Below, piece by piece: positions 57,662 through 64,000 of a stretch of 64,000 bases of DNA. Each line of letters begins with the position of its first letter. Within the stretch, counting starts at the first letter, position 1. The notes below the pieces were generated by a model. The model ran no database searches. It was not told where the DNA came from and saw only the letters and a program-made list of their open reading frames with translations. Both the position numbers and the translations under genes were made by a program. Location of the stretch: contig NZ_FJUR01000001.1 of assembly GCF_900067135.1 (NCBI RefSeq), positions 248,001-312,000 on the forward strand, written 5' to 3'. The stretch is from Rhizobium sp. 9140. GTDB taxonomy: Bacteria > Pseudomonadota > Alphaproteobacteria > Rhizobiales > Rhizobiaceae.

Positions 57662-60202
57662 GTGTCCGCCGAGATCTCCCTGGACGACCAACGCCGTCTT
57701 GCAGCCATCACCGCCATGACGGACGATCTCCGGCGCGAGATCACGTCTTCACCGCGCTGGGTCCAGCTCGCGCATCTGCTGAAGGACGCGGGCGCGCTGG
57801 AAGAAGCCGAGAAGGCCTATCGAACGGCGATCCGGTGCGACGGCACGGAATGGGATCCGAGACTGCACCTCGCCCACCTGTTGAAGCGTCTCGACCGGCT
57901 CCAGGAGGCGCTGACGATGTTCGAGACCATCCGCGCGCTGCCGGACGGACCGAATGTCGAACACGAGATCGCCGGATTGCGCGTCGCGCTCCTGCCCGAA
58001 AACAGCGTGATCCAGCGCCCGGCAGCGCCACCGCCCGCCTCTCCGCTTTCACCGCGCCTCCAGGCCCTGCTGGACGACCTCTCGGGCGAACTGGCGCGTG
58101 CCGGCATCGATCTTACCGATACCGCACCGGCGGCGGACACGACGACGCGCCCGCGTCTCCCGTCCCTCATCTGCTCGACCGACCTCAAGGCCGAACTGGT
58201 ACCCAAGGCCAATCTGGTCATTCGCGACGGCGTTCTCACAGGAACCACCGACAATCCGCAATTCGAGATCCGGTGCGCCACCGCCTGCGCCACCGGCTGG
58301 GTCGAGATCGAATTCGGCATCGACATGAAGACGCCGATCGTCGAGCCGATCCTCTATGTCGAGCATGCACCGCAGTGGCAGGCCTTCTCGACGTTCCGTC
58401 TCATCCCACGCAATGGTCGGTTCCATGCGGTGTGCCGGCTGGATGCGCCCATCCTCGGCCTCCGGCTCGACCCGTCCGACGCCGCCGGCCCCTTCACCGT
58501 CACACAGATCGGCCTGCGCCAGATCGGGCTGAGCCGCGTCGTGCGCCATGCGTGGAAACGGGACCGCGCGGCGACGCGCGAAGCGCTGGCCAAGCGCCGG
58601 AACGAAGGCCCGGCAGCCATGGAAGCCGCACTGGCGCAATGCCTCGCAAATCCTCCGCTCGATGCCTACGAGCGCTGGATTCGCCGCTACGAGACGCCGT
58701 CACGACTTTCCGTGGATCAGGCCCGCACGAACATCGCCCGCTGGCCGAAAAAGCCGACTCTGGCAGTCCTCGTCGAATGGGATGCTTCGGAAACGATGCC
58801 CATCACCAGGACGCTGGCATCGCTCGCAGAGCAAATCTATCCGCACTGGACGCTCGACATCCTTGTACCCCGCCCGTTGACGGCAGGGGAACGGCAACAG
58901 ATCGAGACCATCGTTCCCAGCGCCACCTTTCCCGCCAACCTGTCCGCAGCCCTCGACCTCCGGCAGGGCAACCACATCGTGCATGTCGATGCAGGAGACA
59001 GGCTTTCTCCCGCGGCGCTGTTCCGTCTTGCGGAAGAGATCTTCGCCAGACGCGGAAAGGGCACGGACATCATCTACACGGACGAGGATCATTGGGTCTC
59101 AGGCGAGCGCCGCGACCCGCTCTTCAAGCCCGACTGGGATCCGGACTTCCAGGCCTCGACCGGCTATATCGGCACCTTCGTCACGATCCGTCAGGACCGG
59201 CTGAGTCAGGCTCTTTCCGGACCGTCCGCACAGTGGCAGGACGTTTTGGCGATCGTGCTGGCTGGCGCCGCGGAAACGGACGTGCTGCATATACCCGACG
59301 TTCTGAACCATCGTCACGTCACGCCGAAACCTATCGCCTCCCTGCCGCAACCTCCAGAGGCGCCGGTCGGCGGCTGGCCGCACGTCACGCTGATGATCCC
59401 GACCCGCGACAGCGTCGATATCCTGCGCAACGGCGTTGCCTCGCTTCTTCGCGAGACCGATTATCCGAGCTTCGATATCCTCATCATCGACAATGGCAGT
59501 TCGCAGGCCGAAACGCTGGCCTATTTCGACGAGATCGCGGCCAGCGGGCAGGTCGGCATCGTCAACGTGCCAGGCCCGTTCAACTTCGCGCATCTGAACA
59601 ATCGGGCAGCGACTGTGGCCAAAGGTACGGTGCTCGGCCTCGTCAACAACGACATCCTCGCTATCGAGCCTTCCTGGCTGAAAGCCATGGTGGCAGAGGC
59701 CGTGCGGCCTGAGATCGGCGCCGTCGGCGCGAAACTCCTCTACCCCTCCGGCCATGTACAGCACGGCGGCGTGGCCTGCGGCGTCGGCATCGTCACCGCG
59801 CATCCGCAGAAGTTCAAGGCTGGAGACGACCGCGGCGACATGGACAGCCTCGTCGCCACGCACCGCGTTTCCGCCGTTACCGCCGCCTGCCTCGTGGTCG
59901 AAAGCCGCAAATATGCCGAGGCCGGCGGAATGGACGAAGCCGCCCTGCAGATCGCCTTCAACGATGTCGATCTCTGCCTCAAACTGGATGCTGCCGGCTA
60001 CCGCAACCTCATGGTGCCGGCCGCGCGCCTCATCCACCTCGAAAGCGCCACCCGCGGCCTCGACATGACGGGTGAGAAGGCGGCCAGATTCCGGCGCGAA
60101 GCCGAAACGATGCTGGCCCGCTGGAAGCAGCGGATCACCTACGATCCCTTCTACAATGTCAACCTGACGCGGGATCGCGAAGACGGCACAATTAAGGATT
60201 AG
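57662..60202 (+). CDS. TPR-containing two-domain family 2 glycosyltransferase
   Basis: Large cytoplasmic glycosyltransferase, 846 residues, GTG start with GGAGAAG upstream. An N-terminal TPR-like segment (about 30-115, LAHLLKDAGALEEAEKAYRTAI) is followed by a domain of unknown role. A first, partial GT-A-like unit (about 365-560) has DIIYTDEDHW and FKPDWDPD. A complete GT2 domain (about 570-810) has VTLMIPTRDSVDILRNGVASLL, IIDNGSSQ, LGLVNNDI and AVGAKLLYPSGHVQHGG. This architecture is common in rhamnan and O-antigen loci, fitting the rmlCBDA genes immediately downstream. Confidence 0.9.
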   Translation: MSAEISLDDQRRLAAITAMTDDLRREITSSPRWVQLAHLLKDAGALEEAEKAYRTAIRCDGTEWDPRLHLAHLLKRLDRLQEALTMFETIRALPDGPNVEHEIAGLRVALLPENSVIQRPAAPPPASPLSPRLQALLDDLSGELARAGIDLTDTAPAADTTTRPRLPSLICSTDLKAELVPKANLVIRDGVLTGTTDNPQFEIRCATACATGWVEIEFGIDMKTPIVEPILYVEHAPQWQAFSTFRLIPRNGRFHAVCRLDAPILGLRLDPSDAAGPFTVTQIGLRQIGLSRVVRHAWKRDRAATREALAKRRNEGPAAMEAALAQCLANPPLDAYERWIRRYETPSRLSVDQARTNIARWPKKPTLAVLVEWDASETMPITRTLASLAEQIYPHWTLDILVPRPLTAGERQQIETIVPSATFPANLSAALDLRQGNHIVHVDAGDRLSPAALFRLAEEIFARRGKGTDIIYTDEDHWVSGERRDPLFKPDWDPDFQASTGYIGTFVTIRQDRLSQALSGPSAQWQDVLAIVLAGAAETDVLHIPDVLNHRHVTPKPIASLPQPPEAPVGGWPHVTLMIPTRDSVDILRNGVASLLRETDYPSFDILIIDNGSSQAETLAYFDEIAASGQVGIVNVPGPFNFAHLNNRAATVAKGTVLGLVNNDILAIEPSWLKAMVAEAVRPEIGAVGAKLLYPSGHVQHGGVACGVGIVTAHPQKFKAGDDRGDMDSLVATHRVSAVTAACLVVESRKYAEAGGMDEAALQIAFNDVDLCLKLDAAGYRNLMVPAARLIHLESATRGLDMTGEKAARFRREAETMLARWKQRITYDPFYNVNLTRDREDGTIKD

Positions 60203-60265
60203 AGAAGAACGACAGGTCCCCGGCCTTTTGCCTTTCACAGATGTCTTGAAAGCTGCACAGACAAG

Positions 60266-60294
60266 TTGATACAAGCATTCTCGGCCGATAAACA
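60266..60294 (+). promoter_or_regulatory. Possible promoter of rmlCBDA
   Basis: TTGATA, 17 bases, TAAACA, about 30 bp before the rmlC ATG, in the A/T-richest part of the 121-bp gap. The -35 is good, the -10 weak (three of six). It suggests a separate promoter for the rhamnose genes. Confidence 0.3.
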
Positions 60295-60323
60295 TATTTC
60301 AGCAACGATAGATGGACTTCTGC

Positions 60324-60902
60324 ATGAATTTTGAGCGCCTTTCGATTTCCGACGTGGTCCTGATCAAGCCGAACAAGATCGGTGACGACCGCGGTTACTT
60401 CATGGAAACGTTCCGCCAGTCCCTGTTCGAGGAACAGGCGGCCAGGGTCGAGTTCCGTCAGGACAATCAGTCGCTTTCGGCGGATGCCGGCACGGTGCGC
60501 GGATTGCACTTCCAGCTGGAACCGCGCGCACAGGGCAAGCTCGTGCGCTGCATCGCGGGCGCCATCTATGACGTCGCCGTCGATATCCGCGTCGGCTCGC
60601 CCACCTATGGCCAGTATGTCGGCGCGGAACTGACTGCGCAGAACGGTCACCAGCTGTGGGTTCCCGCGGGCTTTGCCCACGGCTTCTGCACCTTGGTGCC
60701 GGCCACCGAGGTCAGCTACAAGGTAACGGACTATTACAGCGCCGAGCACGACCGCGGGCTGCGCTGGGACGATCCGGCCATCGGCATCGTCTGGCCCGAT
60801 GTCGCCAAGACGCCTGTCCTGTCGAAGAAGGACACGCTTCAGCCGCTGCTGGCGGAGTTGAAAGAAAGCTTCACCTATACCGGCCCCGCCGCCAACTCGT
60901 AA
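60324..60902 (+). CDS. rfbC: dTDP-4-dehydrorhamnose 3,5-epimerase
   Basis: Third step of dTDP-L-rhamnose synthesis. It has 192 residues from the ATG at 60324 (MNFERLSISDVVLIKPNKIGDDRGYF); an ATG four codons earlier exists. Cupin fold with TVRGLHFQLEPRAQGKLVRC (catalytic His), VAVDIRVGSPTYGQYV and VPAGFAHGF, and the Tyr in TDYYSAEHD. Complete and typical. First of rmlCBDA. Confidence 0.96.
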   Translation: MNFERLSISDVVLIKPNKIGDDRGYFMETFRQSLFEEQAARVEFRQDNQSLSADAGTVRGLHFQLEPRAQGKLVRCIAGAIYDVAVDIRVGSPTYGQYVGAELTAQNGHQLWVPAGFAHGFCTLVPATEVSYKVTDYYSAEHDRGLRWDDPAIGIVWPDVAKTPVLSKKDTLQPLLAELKESFTYTGPAANS

Positions 60903-60920
60903 CCATCAGGAAACCCGACT

Positions 60921-61985
60921 ATGCGCGTTATTGTTACCGGAGGCGCCGGCTTCATCGGTTCGGCCGTGGTTCGTTACCTCGTCCTTGAGAAGAGCTACGA
61001 GGTTCTCACCATCGACAAGCTGACCTATGCCGGCACGCTGACCTCGCTCGACAGCATTAGCAACCAGGCTAACCACAGGTTCCTGCAGGCCGATATCTGC
61101 GATCGCAGCGCCATCCAGGAAGCCTTCGACACATTCCGCCCGAACCGCGTCATGCATCTCGCGGCCGAAAGCCATGTCGACCGTTCGATCACGGGTGCCG
61201 CCGACTTCGTGCAGACCAACGTCATCGGCACGTTCACCATGCTGGAAGCCGCCCGCGCTTACTGGAACACGCTGGAAGCCGATGCCAAGGAAGCCTTCCG
61301 CTTCCTGCACGTATCGACGGATGAGGTCTATGGATCGCTCGGCGACGAAGGTCTCTTCACCGAAACAACGCCCTACGACCCGAGCTCGCCATACTCGGCT
61401 TCCAAGGCATCGTCGGACCATCTGGCCAAGGCCTGGCAGCGCACCTACGGTCTGCCGATCGTGGTGTCGAACTGCTCGAACAATTACGGCCCCTACCATT
61501 TCCCGGAAAAGCTCATCCCGCTGATCATCCTCAATGCGATGCACGGCAAGAAGCTGCCCGTTTATGGCAGCGGCGCCAACATCCGCGACTGGCTCTATGT
61601 CGAGGATCACGCCCGCGCGCTGGATCTGATCGCCGAGCGCGGCCAGGTCGGCGAGACCTACAATGTCGGCGGCCGCAACGAACGGCGCAACATCGACGTC
61701 GTCCACCGCGTCTGCGAGCTCATGGACACGCTGCGTCCGCAGGGCGCGCCGCATGCCAAGCTGATCGAGCACGTCACCGACCGTCCGGGTCACGACGCCC
61801 GCTACGCCATCGACGCGACGCGCCTGGAAACCGAACTCGGCTGGAAGGCGCTCGAGAACTTCGACACCGGCATCGAGAAGACGGTGCGCTGGTATCTGGA
61901 GAACGAATGGTGGTGGAAGCCGCTGCGCGACGGCTATGACGGCGGTCGCCTCGGCCTTATCCAGACACAGCCGAAGGCTTCCTGA
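60921..61985 (+). CDS. rfbB: dTDP-glucose 4,6-dehydratase
   Basis: NAD-dependent SDR enzyme making dTDP-4-keto-6-deoxyglucose. It has 354 residues. NAD motif [39 protein letters not shown] (catalytic Thr-Asp-Glu), then the [11 protein letters not shown]yr-Lys pair, [19 protein letters not shown] and the C-terminal [11 protein letters not shown] are intact. AGGAAA lies before the ATG. One-base overlap with rfbD (TGATG). Confidence 0.97.
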   Translation: MRVIVTGGAGFIGSAVVRYLVLEKSYEVLTIDKLTYAGTLTSLDSISNQANHRFLQADICDRSAIQEAFDTFRPNRVMHLAAESHVDRSITGAADFVQTNVIGTFTMLEAARAYWNTLEADAKEAFRFLHVSTDEVYGSLGDEGLFTETTPYDPSSPYSASKASSDHLAKAWQRTYGLPIVVSNCSNNYGPYHFPEKLIPLIILNAMHGKKLPVYGSGANIRDWLYVEDHARALDLIAERGQVGETYNVGGRNERRNIDVVHRVCELMDTLRPQGAPHAKLIEHVTDRPGHDARYAIDATRLETELGWKALENFDTGIEKTVRWYLENEWWWKPLRDGYDGGRLGLIQTQPKAS

Positions 61986-62875
61986 TGGCCCTGACATATC
62001 TCGTCACTGGCAAGGAAGGACAGGTCGTCCGCTCGATCATCGAGCGGGCCGCCAACCATCCTGATATCGCCATCGTCACCTTCGGTCGCCCGGAGGTGGA
62101 TTTCAGCGCGCCGGAAACGCTCGGACCGGCCATCGCATCCATCAAGCCTGACGTCATCATCTCCGCTGCCGCCTACACGGCGGTGGATCAGGCCGAAAGC
62201 GAGGAAGATCTCGCCACCAAGGTCAATGGCGAGGCAGCGGGCGCGCTGTCGCGAGCGGCTGCCGGACTCGGTATTCCGATCGTCCACATCTCCACCGATT
62301 ACGTTTTCGACGGGACCAAGACGGGCGCCTATGTCGAAAGCGACCCGGTTGCGCCGATCGGCGCTTACGGCCGCTCGAAGCTTGCCGGCGAAGAAGCCGT
62401 GGCGGCGGCGACGGCGAACCATGCCATTCTGCGCACCGCCTGGGTTCACAGCCCCTACGGCAAGAATTTCGTCAAGACGATGCTGCGCGTGGCGGCCGAT
62501 CGCGACGAGATGAACGTGGTTGCCGATCAGGTGGGATGCCCGACCTCGGCGCTCGACATCGCCGATGCCGTTCTGATGGTCGCCGGCAACCTTCTGAAGA
62601 GCGACGACACGGCGCTGCGCGGCATATTCCACCTGACCAATGCCGGCCGCGCCAGCTGGGCGGAGTTCGCAACCGAGATCTTCCGCCTGTCGGCAGAACA
62701 GGGCGGGCCGTCTGCGAAGGTCAACCCGATCCCGTCAAGTGCCTATCCGACGCCGGCAAAACGTCCGGCCAATTCCCAGCTCGACGGCAGCAAGCTTTCC
62801 GCCACCCACGGCGTCACCCTGCAGGACTGGCGCGCAGCGACCGAAACGGTCGTCACCCGTATCCTTCAGGCATAG
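61985..62875 (+). CDS. rfbD: dTDP-4-dehydrorhamnose reductase
   Basis: Final NAD(P)H-dependent reduction to dTDP-L-rhamnose. It has 296 residues of extended SDR fold: [15 protein letters not shown], where the GxxGQ dinucleotide motif is GKEGQ, then [32 protein letters not shown], the [12 protein letters not shown] catalytic Tyr-Lys, [17 protein letters not shown] and [12 protein letters not shown]. Complete. Translationally coupled to rfbB. Confidence 0.96.
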   Translation: MALTYLVTGKEGQVVRSIIERAANHPDIAIVTFGRPEVDFSAPETLGPAIASIKPDVIISAAAYTAVDQAESEEDLATKVNGEAAGALSRAAAGLGIPIVHISTDYVFDGTKTGAYVESDPVAPIGAYGRSKLAGEEAVAAATANHAILRTAWVHSPYGKNFVKTMLRVAADRDEMNVVADQVGCPTSALDIADAVLMVAGNLLKSDDTALRGIFHLTNAGRASWAEFATEIFRLSAEQGGPSAKVNPIPSSAYPTPAKRPANSQLDGSKLSATHGVTLQDWRAATETVVTRILQA

Positions 62876-62894
62876 TTTCATTAGGAGTATTTCG

Positions 62895-63770
62895 ATGAAG
62901 GGTATTATTCTCGCAGGCGGCAGCGGTACGCGCCTGCATCCGATGACGCTGGTCACATCCAAGCAGCTGATGCCGGTCTACGACAAGCCGATGATCTATT
63001 ATCCGCTGTCCACGCTGATGCTGGCCGGGATCAAGGACATCCTGATCATCTCGACCCCGGTGGACCTGCCGAACTTCCAGCGTCTGCTGGGTGACGGCAG
63101 CGCCTGGGGCATCAACCTCACCTATGCCGAACAGCCGTCCCCCGATGGTCTGGCGCAGGCCTATATCATCGGCGCCGATTTCGTCGGCTCGGATCCCTCC
63201 TGCCTCATCCTCGGCGACAACATCTTCTACGGCCACGGGATTACCGACCTCTTCGACCGTGCGAGCACGCGCACAGAGGGCGCCACCGTGTTCGCCTATC
63301 ACGTCGCCGATCCCGAGCGTTACGGCGTGGTCGAGTTCGACAAGAGCATGAAGGCGCTCTCCATCGAGGAAAAGCCACCGGCGCCGAAGTCCAACTGGGC
63401 CGTGACCGGTCTCTACTTCTACGACGCCGCCGTCGTCGAGATCGCCGCCAATCTCAAGCCCTCGCCGCGTGGCGAACTCGAGATCACCGACGTCAACCGG
63501 GTCTACCTCGAGCGCGGCAATCTCAGCGTCGAACTCATGGGCCGCGGCTATGCCTGGCTCGATACGGGAACTCCCGATAGCCTTCTCGATGCCGGCGAGT
63601 TCGTCGCCACGCTGGAACGTCGCCAGGGCTTCAAGATCGCCTGCCCGGAAGAAATCGCCTATCTCAATGGCTTCATCGACGCCAACCAGCTGGAAGTGCT
63701 CGGCAAGAAACTCGGCAAGAGCACCTACGGCAAGTATCTCCTGTCGCGCCTGCAGGACGGCAAGATCTGA
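62895..63770 (+). CDS. rfbA: Glucose-1-phosphate thymidylyltransferase
   Basis: First step of the rhamnose pathway, glucose-1-P + dTTP to dTDP-glucose. It has 291 residues from the ATG at 62895 (AGGAG eight bases before). Signature [51 protein letters not shown], the [20 protein letters not shown] segment and the [13 protein letters not shown] tail motif are intact. Last of rmlCBDA. Confidence 0.97.
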   Translation: MKGIILAGGSGTRLHPMTLVTSKQLMPVYDKPMIYYPLSTLMLAGIKDILIISTPVDLPNFQRLLGDGSAWGINLTYAEQPSPDGLAQAYIIGADFVGSDPSCLILGDNIFYGHGITDLFDRASTRTEGATVFAYHVADPERYGVVEFDKSMKALSIEEKPPAPKSNWAVTGLYFYDAAVVEIAANLKPSPRGELEITDVNRVYLERGNLSVELMGRGYAWLDTGTPDSLLDAGEFVATLERRQGFKIACPEEIAYLNGFIDANQLEVLGKKLGKSTYGKYLLSRLQDGKI

Positions 63771-63796
63771 AAGAAATCTCGACAATGCATCGAACG

Positions 63797-63836
63797 TGAA
63801 AGAGGCGCAGGCTGTAAAGTCTGCGCCACTTTTCAT
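63797..63836. terminator. Bidirectional intrinsic terminator between rfbA and dps
   Basis: Stem GGCGCAG / CTGCGCC (7 bp, extended by AAAG/CTTT-type pairing with one mismatch) around a 10-base loop. It is flanked by GAAAG on the left and CTTTTC on the right, so it can act in both directions between these convergent genes. Confidence 0.75.
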
Positions 63837-63860
63837 TTCTACGCCGTGCGGAACGATCGA

Positions 63861-64000
63861 TCAGGTGTTGGTTCCGCGCAGGATCTCGAACAGGAACCAG
63901 ACGCGCTTCTCGCCGTCGTCGATCCAGTTTTCCAGCAGGCTTGCGGTGGCGACATCGCCATGCTCATCGCAGACGTCGTGCAGTTCCCGCATGCTTTGGA
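63861..64000 (-). CDS. dps: Dps-family DNA-protecting ferritin, C-terminal fragment at window edge
   Basis: The last 46 codons of a minus-strand gene, 5' part beyond the window. The readable end is MRELHDVCDEHGDVATASLL, then ENWIDDGEKRVWFLFEILR. The H-x-x-GDVATAS helix and the WIDE/DxxxRxWFLFE helix are typical of Dps, which binds iron and H2O2 and protects DNA in starvation. It is convergent with rfbA. Confidence 0.85.
   Translation of the reverse strand, partial: QSMRELHDVCDEHGDVATASLLENWIDDGEKRVWFLFEILRGTNT

Noticed and set aside
1..64000. tRNA genes, rRNA, CRISPR arrays, insertion sequences, prophage, toxin-antitoxin pairs
   Set aside because: Looked for in the gaps and along both strands; no cloverleaf-like conserved arms, spaced direct repeats, transposase or phage signatures were seen. 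A covariance or profile search could still find a small RNA.

Overview
The window reads as a chromosomal segment of a high-GC alphaproteobacterium of the order Hyphomicrobiales, most likely family Rhizobiaceae (Rhizobium/Agrobacterium/Ensifer/Shinella type). This rests on the aerobic cobFGHIJKLM cobalamin block, a Pha/Mrp-type cation/proton antiporter operon with a fused A-B subunit, a PrsD/PrsE-like type I secretion pair, a NodT-type outer-membrane lipoprotein, and a palindromic CTCCCCGC/GCGGGGAG intergenic repeat of a kind common in rhizobia. No rRNA, tRNA, CRISPR array, insertion sequence or phage gene was seen, and coding density is high.

Layout. 0-3 kb: a divergent EmrA/EmrB multidrug pump and its TetR regulator, with two copies of one operator motif between them. 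3-7.3 kb: a TerC-type membrane protein with a clear terminator, then glutamyl- and lysyl-tRNA synthetases separated by the palindromic repeat. 7.3-13.8 kb: a His/Gly/Glu-rich membrane-anchored protein, a D-amino-acid dehydrogenase-like flavoprotein, a nucleoside hydrolase, and a two-gene DNA repair unit (ligase-associated exonuclease plus ATP-dependent ligase). 14.3-15.7 kb: a lone NodT-family outer-membrane factor. 16.2-22.2 kb: the six-gene Mrp/Pha antiporter operon, tightly overlapped. 22.2-29.5 kb: eight cobalamin genes, with cobK on the opposite strand to the others. 29.7-34.7 kb: type I secretion ABC/adaptor pair, an EamA transporter and uracil-DNA glycosylase. 34.8-38.9 kb: molybdate transport modABC with a ModE-like operator and a short ModE, then purU.

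39.2-63.8 kb is a surface-polysaccharide region. It holds a flippase, a GT4, a secreted GH5 glucanase, a Wzy-like polymerase and a Wzz/BY-kinase-like protein without a P-loop. These are followed by an unusual operon: carrier protein, acyl-CoA-dehydrogenase-like flavoprotein, amino acid:[carrier protein] ligase (a tRNA-synthetase homologue), DUF1839 protein and GH2-like hydrolase. Facing that operon is a tandem alpha/beta hydrolase whose second domain has a Cys nucleophile, then a GT2 and an SbmA/BacA-like ABC protein with a degraded ATPase domain. The region ends with a TPR-glycosyltransferase and the complete dTDP-L-rhamnose set rmlCBDA. The last bases hold the 3' end of a dps gene, separated from rmlA by a bidirectional terminator.

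The best candidate for an under-described system is the 46.5-57.4 kb block. Its parts suggest that an amino acid is activated onto a dedicated carrier protein, possibly oxidised there, and transferred by a cysteine acyltransferase (DUF1839 and/or the Cys-type alpha/beta hydrolase) onto a rhamnose-containing polysaccharide or its precursor. The ligase/carrier chemistry is known for this family; the transfer step and the acceptor are my inference. Start codons were chosen from ribosome-binding sites and gene overlaps read by eye.
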